A stretch of DNA of 64,000 bases, taken from positions 1 through 64,000 of the forward strand of contig PLUL01000015.1 of NCBI GenBank assembly GCA_003164895.1. The letters are read 5' to 3'. Shown piece after piece: positions 34,470 to 44,483 of the stretch (the first letter of the stretch is position 1; each line of letters begins with the position of its first letter). The stretch comes from Bacteroidota bacterium. GTDB lineage: Bacteria; Bacteroidota; Bacteroidia; Palsa-948. The position numbers were made by a program, and so were the translations under genes. The notes beneath the pieces are model-generated. The model saw only the letters and a program-made list of their open reading frames with translations. It was not told the DNA's origin and ran no database searches.

Positions 34470-34502
34470 ATTCGTAAATTCGTAATGATTCGTTATTCGT
34501 AA
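34470..34502. repeat. ATTCGTAA-type repeat in the rpoN leader
   Basis: ATTCGTAA-ATTCGTAATG-ATTCGTT-ATTCGTAA fills the bases directly before the rpoN ATG (34505). The ribosome-binding region of rpoN therefore lies inside the repeat, with no Shine-Dalgarno sequence. Confidence 0.7.
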
Positions 34503-34504
34503 CC

Positions 34505-35998
34505 ATGTTAAAACAAACCTTTCAGCAAAAGCTTCTGCAGAAATTATCACCTGCACAAATTCAGTTGATGAAACTGCTGCAGCTGCCTATTACCGCACTC
34601 GAGCAGCGTATTAAGGAAGAAATGGAAACCAACCCTGCTTTGGAAGACGGCACAGAAGAAGAAATAAATGAAGAACGGGACGAAGAGAATGAAGATTCGG
34701 CTGATGATAATACCGATGAGAACGAAGAAAGAATTTCTGAAACGGACGATGAAAAAGCTGCCAAGGATGAAATGGCTCCAGAAGATTATTTGGACGATGA
34801 CGATGACATCGCCTACTATAAATTACAGGTAAACAACAAAGGCAAGGACGATGAAGACCGCGACATGCCGATGGCTTCTTCTTCCAGTTTTCAGGAATCG
34901 CTTACAACTCAGCTTCAAAATCTTGAACTGACAGAGCGGGAAAAAATGATCGCTGAATATCTTCTCGGCTGCATTGATGAGGACGGATATTTGCGCAGAG
35001 AACTTTCTTCGGTGGTGGATGACATGGCGTTTTCGCAGAACATCACCGTTACCGTTGCGGAACTGGAATCTGTTTTAAAAATGATTCAGGATGAATTTGA
35101 TCCTGCCGGCATTGGCGCGAAAGATTTGCAGGAATGTCTTCGATTGCAGATAGAAAGAAAAAAATGGACAAAGAATCTTGAACTTGCGCTGAAGATTGTG
35201 AACGAGCAGATGGATGAGTTCTCCAAAAAACATTACAGCAAGATTGCAAAACATTTTAATCTCAGTGAAGAAGAAATTAAACCCGCGCTGGATGAAATTC
35301 TGAAACTGAATCCTCGTCCGGGTGGTTCGGCAAAAGATTCTTCGCGCTCCATGCTGGATATTATTCCTGATTTTATTTTGACAAACAATAACGGAGTTCT
35401 TGAAATCTCTCTTAACTCCCGCAACGCGCCCGACCTTCGCGTGAGCAATTTGTACCAACAAATGCTTGGTGAATATTCAGGGCGAAAAGATAAAACGGGA
35501 CAAGAAGCGGTTCAATTTGTGAAACAAAAAATTGAAGGTGCAAAATCGTTCATCAATAATATCAAGGAGCGGCAGAATACGCTTTACAGCATCATGCATT
35601 GCCTCGCTGAATTTCAGAAAGAATATTTTCTTACGGGCGATGAACTTCTGCTCAAGCCCATGATTCTGAAAGATATTTCCGATAGAATCAAGTTGGATAT
35701 TTCTACCGTGTCGCGCGTAACAAGCACCAAATATGTGCAAACTCCTTTCGGAACTATTTTACTGAAAACACTTTTTAATGAAGCGCTCACCAACGATGAA
35801 GGAGAAGATGTTTCTTCGAAGAAAGTTAAAAAAATAATTTTCGACAGCATTGAAGCCGAAGAAAAAAAGAAACCGCTCACCGATGAAGCACTCACAAAGA
35901 TCCTGAACAAACAAGGATACAACATCGCCCGCAGAACCGTTGCCAAGTACCGCGAGATGCTGGATATTCCGGTGGCGAGGATGAGAAAAAAACTATAG
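34505..35998 (+). CDS. rpoN: RNA polymerase sigma-54 factor
   Basis: 497 residues. Region I is Gln/Leu-rich (MLKQTFQQKLLQKLSPAQIQLMKLLQLP), region II is strongly acidic (about residues 50-110), the core-binding region contains QNLELTEREKMIAEYLLGCIDEDGYL, and the C-terminus has the helix-turn-helix (DISDRIKLDISTVSRVTSTKY) and the RpoN box ARRTVAKYRE. It directs core polymerase to -24/-12 promoters, dependent on enhancer-binding ATPases; none is in the window. The next gene begins at the base after the rpoN stop codon. Confidence 0.96.
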   Translation: MLKQTFQQKLLQKLSPAQIQLMKLLQLPITALEQRIKEEMETNPALEDGTEEEINEERDEENEDSADDNTDENEERISETDDEKAAKDEMAPEDYLDDDDDIAYYKLQVNNKGKDDEDRDMPMASSSSFQESLTTQLQNLELTEREKMIAEYLLGCIDEDGYLRRELSSVVDDMAFSQNITVTVAELESVLKMIQDEFDPAGIGAKDLQECLRLQIERKKWTKNLELALKIVNEQMDEFSKKHYSKIAKHFNLSEEEIKPALDEILKLNPRPGGSAKDSSRSMLDIIPDFILTNNNGVLEISLNSRNAPDLRVSNLYQQMLGEYSGRKDKTGQEAVQFVKQKIEGAKSFINNIKERQNTLYSIMHCLAEFQKEYFLTGDELLLKPMILKDISDRIKLDISTVSRVTSTKYVQTPFGTILLKTLFNEALTNDEGEDVSSKKVKKIIFDSIEAEEKKKPLTDEALTKILNKQGYNIARRTVAKYREMLDIPVARMRKKL

Positions 35999-36613
35999 AT
36001 GCAGAACCTTTTTTCTCTTTTTTCAAAAAGTATTTCAATCGTCTTTCATCCGTTGCTGTTACCAACTTTTGGTTTGGTTTTGATTTTAAATTTAGATGGA
36101 ATCGGATTATGGATCGCCACTTCCGAAATGCGTTTGTTTTTGTATGCCGTTACTTTCAGCATTACTTTTCTTCTGCCATTGCTCAGCGCGCTTATTCTCT
36201 TGAAGATGAAATACATTTCTTCATTAGAAATGAAAACAAAAGAAGAACGAAAAATTCCTTACTTGATTTCTGCGTTTTTATATTTTTCAGAATATTATTT
36301 TTTAATGAAATGGGATGTGCCTCTGCTCATAAAAGCATTGATGCTTGGCGCAACTTTGCTTGTGGTGAGCGTTCTTCTTATTAATCTTTTCTGGAAAATC
36401 AGTGCACACATGGTTGGAATCGGCGGACTTTGTGGAATGATGATCGCAATTGCATACCGCCTGCAAATCAATCTGCATTTTATTCTTATTGCACTTTTTC
36501 TCATAGCAGGATTAGTTGCTTTTTCTCGACTCAAACTCAGCGCGCACAATCCAGCCCAAGTGTATGTTGGGTTTTTACTGGGGATTTCTGTTCAGTTGAT
36601 TTTATTTTTGTGA
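35999..36613 (+). CDS. PAP2-like polytopic membrane protein with degenerate motifs
   Basis: 204 residues with about six membrane helices. Traces of the three PAP2 phosphatase motifs can be read: KTKEERKIPY (for K-x6-RP), ISAHMVG (for PSGH) and SRLKLSAHNPAQ, which fits SR-x5-H-x3-(D) except that the last Asp is Gln. The SR and His of motif 3 are kept, but motif 1 Arg-Pro and motif 2 are altered. So it may be a lipid-phosphate binder or a changed phosphatase. It begins right after the rpoN stop codon and must be co-transcribed. Unrelated membrane protein remains possible. Confidence 0.6.
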   Translation: MQNLFSLFSKSISIVFHPLLLPTFGLVLILNLDGIGLWIATSEMRLFLYAVTFSITFLLPLLSALILLKMKYISSLEMKTKEERKIPYLISAFLYFSEYYFLMKWDVPLLIKALMLGATLLVVSVLLINLFWKISAHMVGIGGLCGMMIAIAYRLQINLHFILIALFLIAGLVAFSRLKLSAHNPAQVYVGFLLGISVQLILFL

Positions 36614-36768
36614 GACTGAATCCATATTTCGCCTAAATTTATTTTAACACTTTTTAATGTTTTTCTCCCACTTCATTTCACAGGTTTGATAAATTTGTCA
36701 ATTATAATTTAAACGCCAAACGAGGTGAGCTATATTCTGTTTCTTGAGCATTAAAAACCCTTTATCCA

Positions 36769-39700
36769 ATGAGAAAAATATTTTTTTTAACCGCGGTTTT
36801 CACAACATTATTTCTTCAATCTGCTTTTGCGAATAAAGAAAATCTCCAAAAAGGTTGGGACAGTTTTTTTGAAAATAAAAGAGATGATGCCAAAAAATAT
36901 TTTCTTGAAGCTGTGAAAACTTCCGACACAAAAGCAGAAGCTTCACTCGGACTTTCTCTTCTCGCCAAGGAAGTTGACAATGAAGAAGAAGCGTTCAAAT
37001 ATTTTCAGGATTTTTTCAATGCATCTGAAAATCCGATTCCTTATACTTACGCACTTTGGACAACCGCCTGTGTAAATTCTGATTACTCGGAAAAACGACC
37101 TGAGCAGGAAAAGTTTCTTCAGCAATTACTTGTGAACCCGAAAGCAAATCTCATGATGAAGGCGATGACAGCGTATGCTCTCGGAAAACATTATGAGCAC
37201 ACAGGAGATTTTGCAAAAGCGAATAGTTATTACAAACAAATGGGAAGCGTGAATGACTGGAAAGTTGTCGGCACGTTTGAAAATATTTCTGCCAGCGGAT
37301 TTGATAAAGATTACGCTCCGATTCATGCAAAGAACGACAAGGAAAATTACACGAACAAAGTGGGCGCACCTATTCAATGGTTTGATATTCCAAGTCCGAG
37401 AAAAGACCAGTGGACAGATTTTGCATACTTTTTTTATTATCAGAATTCAATTATGTTTTCTCAAACTTTCATCAACAGTCCTTCGCAGCGCGATGCTGTT
37501 TTAAGGATTGGAACTTCCGGTTCGTTAAAAGTCTGGCTCAACGATAAATTGGTCGCGTCTTATTCCGAAGAAACAAATAATGACCTTGACACATATCTGA
37601 TGAAAGTTAAATTGAACCAAGGATACAACCGTTTGCTTTTACAGATTGGAGAAAGTGAAGACCTTGGTGCCTGCAATTATTTGGTACGCGTAACAGATGT
37701 GAATGAAAAATTCTTTCCCGATATTACTTTCTCAAAAGATTTTCAGCAGTATAACACAAGCGATACCGCTTACAAAGTGGAAACCTACAACAATCCTTAT
37801 GAAGAATTTTTTCAGAAAAAAATAAAAGAAGAACCTAAAAATGTTTTGAATTATCTTTTACTTGCCGAAGCATACGCCCGCAACGAAAAAAAACAAGAGA
37901 CTCGCAAGGTTTTAAAAGAAGCAAAAAAGATTGCGCCAAACAGTAGCTACGTTGCTTACCAGTTTCTGTCTCTTTATATCAAAACAAAAAACAGAACATT
38001 GCTCAGTGAAGAAATTGAATGGATGAAAGAACACGACCCCAAAGGATATTTTTCTTTGACTTATCAGGTGGAAGAAGCGTTTGAAAAAGAGAATTATGAC
38101 GAAGCAAAAGATTTGCTCAACAAGATTGAAGAAATTTATGGGAATGAAAATAAATCCAATGCACAATATCTTCTTGACAACCGGATAAAAATTGCCGCGC
38201 AAAAAGAACAAATTGAAGAAATGGTGAAATTGGTCAATCAGGCATACGAAAAATTTCCCACCAATTATTCTTTTGTGAATATGAAAGCGCTGCTGGACAA
38301 AGCAGTTTCGAAAGACACAAAAAAATCCATAGCTATTTGGGAAAAATACTTGGATAAAACTTATTCTGAAACCGCTTATGAAAATCTTGCCGGAAATTAT
38401 TTTGATGTTGCGAAAGTTGACAAAGCATTAAAGATTTACGACAAACTTATCAGCAACGAACCGCTGGCGGTAGGATACATTTACACGCTCGGAGAAAAAT
38501 ATTTTAATCTTCAGCAATATGCTAAAGCGGCTGAGTGCTACCAGAAATGTATCAAACAATCGCCTTACATCAGCGATTATTGGTCTTCGCTTGGGCAGTG
38601 TTACGAGGAAATGGGGAAAAAAGATGAAGCAAAAGATGCTTACAAAAAATGTCTCATTTATCGTCCGACAACTTACAAGATTCGGGAGAAACTTAGAAAT
38701 CTTGATAACAAAAAAGACATATATACAAATTTTGACAGCGTAGATGTTTACAAATTGGTGAAGAATGCTCCCGGCGCAAAAGAGTATCCTGATGATAACA
38801 GCGTCATTCTTGCGCATAATATTCAGAAAGTAATTTACGAAGACGGAGCGTCCGAAGCAAAAGAAGTAATCGTAATAAAAACGCTGAACAAACAGGGAGT
38901 TGACGACTGGAAACAATATTCCATTTATTACAACGGTTATGCCCAGAAATTAATCGTTGAAAAAGCGGAAGTCATCAAACCGAACGGAAGCAAAACTGCT
39001 GCTGAAAAAAATGACAATCAAATTGTTTTCACTTCGCTGGAACCTGGCGATGCCATTCACATCACCTACCGGGTTCAGGATTTTTATTCGGGTAGTTTAG
39101 CAAAACAATTTTGGGATAAGCAATATATGAACGGTGCGTTCCCTTCCAAATCCACCAGCTATAGTTTGCTCGTGAATAAAAACATGAAGTTTAATTACAA
39201 AATGCTGAATTGCGATATTAAACCGACACAAAAAGACATTGAAGATTTCACACTTTACACTTGGGAAACAAAAGACGAACCGAGCATCAAACCCGAAAGA
39301 TACATGCCTCCGCTTACGGATGTAGGAAAAATTTTATTTATTTCTTCCATTCCCGATTGGAAATTCATTGCCAATTGGTACATTGACCTTTCAAAAACAA
39401 AAGCCAAAGCAGAGTATGAAGTGAAAGAAGCACTCGATGAAATGTTTGCCGGAAAAAATAATCTCACGCAATTGCAAAAAGCAAAAATGATATATAAATA
39501 TGTGGTGGAAAATGTGCGCTACAGTTCCGTTTCATTCCGACAGAGCGGATACATTCCGCAAAAAGCAACCACTACGCTGAACACAAAACTGGGAGATTGC
39601 AAAGATGTTTCAACGCTGTATGCTGCGATGTGCCGCGAAGTTGGAATTCCGGCTTCGCTGATTTTGGTGAACACGCGCGACAACGGAAAGGATGACATGG

Positions 39701-40530
39701 TTCTTCCCTCGGTGGATTTTAATCATTGCACCGTGAAAATAAATGCCGATGGAAAAGATTATTTTGTTGAACTCACTTCGGATAAAGTTCCGTTCAGCGT
39801 GCTGCCTGCCGAAGATAAAAAAGCAGTGGCGCTCATCATTGACAAATCCACCGAAGCACCCATCACCATCAATCCTGTGAATCGCCCTAAGAATCAACTC
39901 ATACGCAAAGTGGATGTTACTTTTGAAGGAACAAATATGTTCGTGAAAAAGAAAACTGCACGAACCGGAGATTTTGTTTCGGGATTGAAAGCAAACTACC
40001 TGCAATTGAGCAGAGAAGAACGCGAAAAGCAAATGCTCGAATCCATTGCCAGCGATTATCCGCAAAAGATGAAACTCACTTCACTTGAATTTATGAATTT
40101 GGATTCTCTGGCAGATACGATGAATTACAATTACAGTTTTGCGGTGAACGATCCGTTCACAAAAATAGGAGGGATGTCTATTTGCAAATTGCCTTGGTCG
40201 GACAGAATTGAATCCATTGATTTTCTTTCGCCCGAAAAAAGAAAATATCCTATAGAATATTGGGAATTCACATCGGCAGATAGAGAAGTTGAAACGCTTA
40301 CGCTGATTATTCCGCAAGGGAAAATAATTACCGAAATGCCGAAGTCGCAAAAATACTCTTGCTTTCTTGCGGATTATTCCATTCAATATAAAATGCAGGG
40401 AAATAAAATTGTAGCAACCCGTGAATTTATTTTTAAGGATGATTTTGTGCCTGCTGAAAAATATAATGAATTGAAAGATTTTTACGCAAAAGTTGTTACT
40501 GCCGATGCGGAGCAGATTGCGTTTAAGTAA
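36769..40530 (+). CDS. Exported TPR + DUF3857 + transglutaminase-like protein
   Basis: 1253 residues. Signal peptide ends LFLQSAFA (about residue 21). Many TPR-like units cover residues 25-650 (for example YAKAAECYQKCIKQSPYISD and KKDEAKDAYKKCLIYRP). A DUF3857 domain follows (about 690-850: EDGASEAKEVIVIKTLNKQG, KAEVIKPNG, FTSLEPGDAIHITYRVQD). The transglutaminase-like core has LGDCKDVSTLYAAMCREVGIP with Cys near residue 944, DFNHCTV with His near 986, and YFVELTSD, where Glu stands in the place of the usual Asp. Exported to the periplasm or outer membrane. DUF3857/transglutaminase proteins are widespread in Bacteroidota; the substrate is unknown. Confidence 0.88.
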   Translation: MRKIFFLTAVFTTLFLQSAFANKENLQKGWDSFFENKRDDAKKYFLEAVKTSDTKAEASLGLSLLAKEVDNEEEAFKYFQDFFNASENPIPYTYALWTTACVNSDYSEKRPEQEKFLQQLLVNPKANLMMKAMTAYALGKHYEHTGDFAKANSYYKQMGSVNDWKVVGTFENISASGFDKDYAPIHAKNDKENYTNKVGAPIQWFDIPSPRKDQWTDFAYFFYYQNSIMFSQTFINSPSQRDAVLRIGTSGSLKVWLNDKLVASYSEETNNDLDTYLMKVKLNQGYNRLLLQIGESEDLGACNYLVRVTDVNEKFFPDITFSKDFQQYNTSDTAYKVETYNNPYEEFFQKKIKEEPKNVLNYLLLAEAYARNEKKQETRKVLKEAKKIAPNSSYVAYQFLSLYIKTKNRTLLSEEIEWMKEHDPKGYFSLTYQVEEAFEKENYDEAKDLLNKIEEIYGNENKSNAQYLLDNRIKIAAQKEQIEEMVKLVNQAYEKFPTNYSFVNMKALLDKAVSKDTKKSIAIWEKYLDKTYSETAYENLAGNYFDVAKVDKALKIYDKLISNEPLAVGYIYTLGEKYFNLQQYAKAAECYQKCIKQSPYISDYWSSLGQCYEEMGKKDEAKDAYKKCLIYRPTTYKIREKLRNLDNKKDIYTNFDSVDVYKLVKNAPGAKEYPDDNSVILAHNIQKVIYEDGASEAKEVIVIKTLNKQGVDDWKQYSIYYNGYAQKLIVEKAEVIKPNGSKTAAEKNDNQIVFTSLEPGDAIHITYRVQDFYSGSLAKQFWDKQYMNGAFPSKSTSYSLLVNKNMKFNYKMLNCDIKPTQKDIEDFTLYTWETKDEPSIKPERYMPPLTDVGKILFISSIPDWKFIANWYIDLSKTKAKAEYEVKEALDEMFAGKNNLTQLQKAKMIYKYVVENVRYSSVSFRQSGYIPQKATTTLNTKLGDCKDVSTLYAAMCREVGIPASLILVNTRDNGKDDMVLPSVDFNHCTVKINADGKDYFVELTSDKVPFSVLPAEDKKAVALIIDKSTEAPITINPVNRPKNQLIRKVDVTFEGTNMFVKKKTARTGDFVSGLKANYLQLSREEREKQMLESIASDYPQKMKLTSLEFMNLDSLADTMNYNYSFAVNDPFTKIGGMSICKLPWSDRIESIDFLSPEKRKYPIEYWEFTSADREVETLTLIIPQGKIITEMPKSQKYSCFLADYSIQYKMQGNKIVATREFIFKDDFVPAEKYNELKDFYAKVVTADAEQIAFK

Positions 40531-40690
40531 AAAATAAAACAACGAATTTTTTTTATGTCTATCCGCTCATCGATGTTTAATCGGTAAAAGCAAGTGGCGG
40601 CTGGCTTTGGAATATGAACGGAAATAAATATCTGATTTGTAATATTGTGTCAACATAAATTAGTTTTACTTTGCGGTCATAAAAGCTAAT

Positions 40691-41119
40691 ATGATAATGT
40701 CACAAAAAGCTCGCTCTAAACCCAAGCAGATCATCGGTAAAAAAGAAACGGTTGATTTTCCTGAACTGGGAATTAATGACATCGTTGCGAAAATTGACAC
40801 AGGCGCGTATTCAAACACACTGCATTGTCACGACATTCATATAAAAGAAAAGATGCTTTGTTTTAAAGTGCTGGATCCCACTCATCCTATTTTCAGCAGG
40901 AAAGAAAATTGCTTCAGTGAATTTTCTCGAAAGAAGATAAAGAATTCTTTCGGTGAAGTGGAAGAAAGATACATGATAAAAACTAAAATAAAAATTGCTG
41001 GCAGAGTAATAAAATCAATAATTTCGCTCACCGACAGGGCAAACATGCGCTATCCGGTTTTAATCGGAAGAAGATTGCTCAGAAATAAATTTGTCGTTGA
41101 TGTATCACTAAAAAATTAA
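40691..41119 (+). CDS. RimK/LysX-type ATP-dependent zinc protease-like protein
   Basis: 142 residues from the ATG at 40691 (an ATG two codons later is equally good). Matches the small aspartic-protease-fold family annotated as ATP-dependent zinc protease: [33 protein letters not shown] with the Asp-Thr-Gly-Ala active-site-like loop, [38 protein letters not shown]. Members often stand beside RimK-type ligases, but no such ligase is here. The biochemical activity of the family is poorly shown. accC starts 3 bases after it, so the two are probably one transcript. Confidence 0.83.
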   Translation: MIMSQKARSKPKQIIGKKETVDFPELGINDIVAKIDTGAYSNTLHCHDIHIKEKMLCFKVLDPTHPIFSRKENCFSEFSRKKIKNSFGEVEERYMIKTKIKIAGRVIKSIISLTDRANMRYPVLIGRRLLRNKFVVDVSLKN

Positions 41120-41122
41120 TTT

Positions 41123-42460
41123 GTGTTTAAAAAAATTCTAATAGCTAATCGCGGTGAAATCGCTCTTCGAATCATCCGCTCATGCAAAGAAATGGGAATA
41201 AAAACGGTAGCTGTTTATTCCACTGCGGATAAAGATTCCCTCCACGTTCGTTTTGCCGATGAAGCGGTGTGCATCGGTCCTGCTGCGAGCAAAGATTCAT
41301 ACCTAAACATTCCCAGCATTATTGCTGCAGCTGAAATTACCAATGCTGATGCCATTCATCCAGGTTACGGATTTCTTTCTGAGCGTTCCAAATTCGCTCA
41401 AATATGCGGTGAACACGAAATAAAATTCATCGGACCTACTCCTGAAATGATCGATGCGATGGGTGATAAAATTTCTGCAAAAGCAACTGCAAAAAAAGCA
41501 GGCGTTCCTTGCGTGCCCGGTTCTGAAGGATTATTGGTTGATGTGGATGATGCAAAAAAGACTGCAAAAAAAATTGGTTATCCTGTTCTGATGAAAGCAA
41601 CTGCCGGTGGTGGTGGAAAGGGAATGCGAATTGTTTGGGAAGAAAAAGAAATTGAACACGCTTGGGAATCGGCACGAAAAGAAGCGCTGGCATCTTTTGC
41701 CAACGATGGTATGTACATGGAAAAATTCATTGAAGAACCGAGGCATATTGAAATACAAATTGCTGGTGATCAATACGGAAAAGCCTGCCATCTTTCGGAG
41801 CGCGATTGTTCCATTCAACGAAGACATCAGAAATTGGTGGAGGAAACTCCTTCCCCATTCATGACGCCTGAATTGCGAAACGCCATGGGAGATGCAGCTG
41901 TAAAACTTGCCAATGCCATTAAATATGAAGGGGTAGGAACGATTGAATATTTAGTTGACAAACACCGCAATTTTTATTTCATGGAGATGAATACGCGTAT
42001 TCAAGTGGAACACCCAATTACGGAAGAAGTGATTGATTACGATTTGATTCGCGAACAAATACAAATTGCTGCCGGCGTTCCTATTTCAGGGAAAAATTAT
42101 TTCCCGCAGATGCACGCCATCGAATGCCGCATCAATGCCGAAGATCCGTACAATGATTTTCGCCCGTCACCTGGAAAAATCACCACCATGCATGCGCCCG
42201 GCGGGCACGGCATTCGTGTTGACACGCATATTTATTCCGGTTATGTAATTCCTCCGTATTACGATTCCATGATCGCAAAACTTATCACCGTGGCACAGAC
42301 ACGCGAAGAAGCTATTGCAAAAATGCAGCGCGCACTGGGTGAGTTTGTCATTGAAGGAATAAAAACTACTATTCCATTCCATGTAAAGCTGATGGAGAAC
42401 GAAGATTTTAGAAAAGGAAATTATACCACCAAGTTTTTGGAAACACACAAACTTCTTTAG
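41123..42460 (+). CDS. accC: Biotin carboxylase subunit of acetyl-CoA carboxylase
   Basis: 445 residues, starting at GTG (41123), which gives the canonical [21 protein letters not shown]-grasp enzyme: Gly-rich loop [28 protein letters not shown], and [14 protein letters not shown] with the catalytic Glu/Arg/His set; [12 protein letters not shown] in the C-terminal domain. It carboxylates biotin on the carrier protein AccB with bicarbonate and ATP, the first step of fatty-acid synthesis. accB, usually its neighbour, is not here. Length fits AccC and not the longer propionyl- or pyruvate-carboxylase subunits. Confidence 0.95.
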   Translation: MFKKILIANRGEIALRIIRSCKEMGIKTVAVYSTADKDSLHVRFADEAVCIGPAASKDSYLNIPSIIAAAEITNADAIHPGYGFLSERSKFAQICGEHEIKFIGPTPEMIDAMGDKISAKATAKKAGVPCVPGSEGLLVDVDDAKKTAKKIGYPVLMKATAGGGGKGMRIVWEEKEIEHAWESARKEALASFANDGMYMEKFIEEPRHIEIQIAGDQYGKACHLSERDCSIQRRHQKLVEETPSPFMTPELRNAMGDAAVKLANAIKYEGVGTIEYLVDKHRNFYFMEMNTRIQVEHPITEEVIDYDLIREQIQIAAGVPISGKNYFPQMHAIECRINAEDPYNDFRPSPGKITTMHAPGGHGIRVDTHIYSGYVIPPYYDSMIAKLITVAQTREEAIAKMQRALGEFVIEGIKTTIPFHVKLMENEDFRKGNYTTKFLETHKLL

Positions 42461-42483
42461 AAGAAAAAGAAGCCAACGGTAAA

Positions 42484-42906
42484 ATGTCAATTAATTTTTT
42501 CTGTCAGAATGTTTTTTTCTCCCTGAAAAAAAAGTCGGTAGTTAAAACTTGGATTTTATCTGCAATTCAAAAAGAAAAAAAGAAAGCAGGAGAGGTTTTT
42601 TTTATTTTCTGCAATGATAAATTTCTGCTGTCGCTTAATAAAAAATTTCTAAAACATAATACGTTTACAGATATTATCACTTTTCAATATCCTTCTGAAA
42701 AACTTTCGGCAGAAATTTTTATAAGCATTCCGCGCGTGAGGGAGAATGCAAAAAAGTTTAAGGTCTCCTTTGAAGATGAACTTCATCGTGTTATGATTCA
42801 CGGTATTCTGCATTTATGCGGATATAAAGATAAAACACCAACACACAAAAAAAAAATGAGGAAAAGAGAAGATTTCTATCTAAAACTGATTTTTATTTCT
42901 CGCTGA
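42484..42906 (+). CDS. ybeY: Endoribonuclease YbeY (rRNA maturation)
   Basis: 140 residues. Core motif HGILHLCGYKDKTPTH: the first two zinc His are in H-G-x-L-H, and the third is four residues later than in the usual GYDH, a variant found in Bacteroidota. FCNDKFLLSLNKKFLKHNTFTDIITFQYP is the conserved N-terminal part. The metalloenzyme matures 16S rRNA 3' ends and takes part in ribosome quality control. Follows accC by 23 bases and ends with a 14-base overlap with the convergent M20 gene. Confidence 0.92.
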   Translation: MSINFFCQNVFFSLKKKSVVKTWILSAIQKEKKKAGEVFFIFCNDKFLLSLNKKFLKHNTFTDIITFQYPSEKLSAEIFISIPRVRENAKKFKVSFEDELHRVMIHGILHLCGYKDKTPTHKKKMRKREDFYLKLIFISR

Positions 42907-44080
42907 TTGAACTAATTGCAATCCACGCCATCAGTCCCATTCCGGTTTTGAGAGCAGATTCATCAATGTTAAATGTGGGAGTATGCACACCTGAGGTAAT
43001 TCCTTTCGATTTATTTCCGGTACCAAGGCGATAAAAGCAAGCAGGAATTTTTTCTGCGAAGAAAGAAAAATCTTCTCCTGTCATCCTCAGTTCCAGTTCA
43101 GTTACATTTTCTTTTCCGAGAAAATCTTTCGCGAATTTTTTTGCACGTTCGGTTGTCGGTTCATCATTAACAAGGGCGGGGTAACCCGATAAAATATTTA
43201 CTTCGCAATTTCCATTCATAGATTTTGCTTTTGATTCTGAAATTTGTCGAATGATATCGTGCGCTTTTTTTCTCCATGCCTCATCCATCGTGCGAAAAGT
43301 TCCTTCTAATTTTACTTCATCGGGAATCACATTCGTAGCGCCATTGCCGATGATTTTTCCAAAAGCGAGCACGGTAGGAATTTCAGTTCTAGAAAATTCT
43401 TTTTCAAGTGCAATAATAATTTCGGAAGCAATAAGCAAAGGGTTTACATACGTTCCTTTCATTGCGGCGTGTCCGCCTTTTCCTTTTATGGTTAAATAAA
43501 TCTCATCGGTGCTTGCCATGTATTTCCCGCTTCGGAACCCTACTTTTCCTGCTTCAAGAGTTGGAAAAACATGTAGGGCAAAAATGGAACTTGGTTTTGG
43601 ATTTTCCAATACTCCTTCTTTTATCATCAGAGATGCGCCACCGGGAGCTTTTTCTTCGCCGGGCTGAAAAATAAGTTTTATCGTACCGTTGAATTCATTT
43701 TTTAATTCCGAAAGAATTTTTGCAGCACCAAGAAGTGAAGCAGTATGTACATCGTGTCCGCAGGCGTGCATCACTCCAATATTTTTTGATTTGTATTCCA
43801 CTTCATTTTTTTCTGTGATGGGAAGCGCATCCATATCTGCACGTAATGCGATACAGTTTCCATTGGAGGTTTTTGTTCCTTGTATTAAGGCAACAATTCC
43901 TGTTTTTACAATTTCATCTTTAAAAGGAATTTCCCATTCTTTTAATTTTTCGGAAATAAATTTGGAGGTATTGTATTCTTCAAAGGATAATTCAGGATGG
44001 GAATGCAAATGTCTTCTCACCTGAATAATTTCAGATAAATATTTTTCGGAAAGCGATTTAATATTTTCTTTTAAAGACAT
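42893..44080 (-). CDS. M20-family amidohydrolase (hippurate/IAA-amino-acid hydrolase type)
   Basis: 395 residues. Dinuclear-metal ligands of the M20D group: MHACGHDVHTAS (Cys and His), QPGEEKAPGGA (catalytic Glu and ligand Glu), FALHVFP (His), and VHTPTFNIDE near the end (His). The dimerisation lid domain is in the middle (TDEIYLTIKGKGGHAAMKGTYVNP). Cytosolic; no signal peptide. The group cleaves N-acyl amino acids such as N-acetyl-diaminopimelate, hippurate or IAA conjugates; which one cannot be told. The TauE-like gene lies 5 bases upstream on the same strand. Confidence 0.93.
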   Translation of the reverse strand: MSLKENIKSLSEKYLSEIIQVRRHLHSHPELSFEEYNTSKFISEKLKEWEIPFKDEIVKTGIVALIQGTKTSNGNCIALRADMDALPITEKNEVEYKSKNIGVMHACGHDVHTASLLGAAKILSELKNEFNGTIKLIFQPGEEKAPGGASLMIKEGVLENPKPSSIFALHVFPTLEAGKVGFRSGKYMASTDEIYLTIKGKGGHAAMKGTYVNPLLIASEIIIALEKEFSRTEIPTVLAFGKIIGNGATNVIPDEVKLEGTFRTMDEAWRKKAHDIIRQISESKAKSMNGNCEVNILSGYPALVNDEPTTERAKKFAKDFLGKENVTELELRMTGEDFSFFAEKIPACFYRLGTGNKSKGITSGVHTPTFNIDESALKTGMGLMAWIAISSISEK

Positions 44081-44085
44081 CCGAT

Positions 44086-44469
44086 TTATTTTCCAAAGAG
44101 CATTTTCAGAGAAATCAGAAAAATAATTCCGCCAAATATTCTTTTCATTAAAGTTTGGTCAATATTGATTGCGATTTTAGAACCCAGAAAACTTCCTGCA
44201 AAAAATGTAATTCCCATAATGGCTGCTGTTTTCCAATCAATATATCCTGCCTGATAATAATTATAAACCCCAAGAATTCCTATCGGAAACAAGAACATGA
44301 AAAGCACCGTGCCTTGTGCGCTGTGCTGAGAAAATCCGAGAAAATAAACCAACGCCGGAACGATGATGATGCCACCACCAATTCCAACCATGCCGCTGAG
44401 CATGCCGGCAATCAGCCCAAGTATGAGCAAAATTAAAATTTCATTCATTGAAAAAGATTTTTTTATCAT
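44086..44469 (-). CDS. Half-size TauE/SafE (TSUP) permease
   Basis: 127 residues from the ATG at 44469; the ATG at 44448 (MNEILILLIL) is at least as likely because the membrane helix starts there. Four membrane segments. LGLIAGMLSGMVGIGGGIIIVPALVYFLG is the TauE/SafE signature. Typical members have two such halves (about 250 residues, eight helices); this one has a single half and may act as a homodimer. The family moves sulfite, sulfoacetate or related anions. It lies between the barrel protein gene (14 bases) and the M20 gene (5 bases), in one run. Confidence 0.88.
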   Translation of the reverse strand: MIKKSFSMNEILILLILGLIAGMLSGMVGIGGGIIIVPALVYFLGFSQHSAQGTVLFMFLFPIGILGVYNYYQAGYIDWKTAAIMGITFFAGSFLGSKIAINIDQTLMKRIFGGIIFLISLKMLFGK

Positions 44470-44483
44470 TAGTGAGATTAATT

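Noticed and set aside
38428-38916. 162-codon minus-strand frame inside the TPR/DUF3857 gene
   Set aside because: Lies wholly inside a well-supported gene and is rich in Phe/Val/Ile typical of antisense TPR codons.
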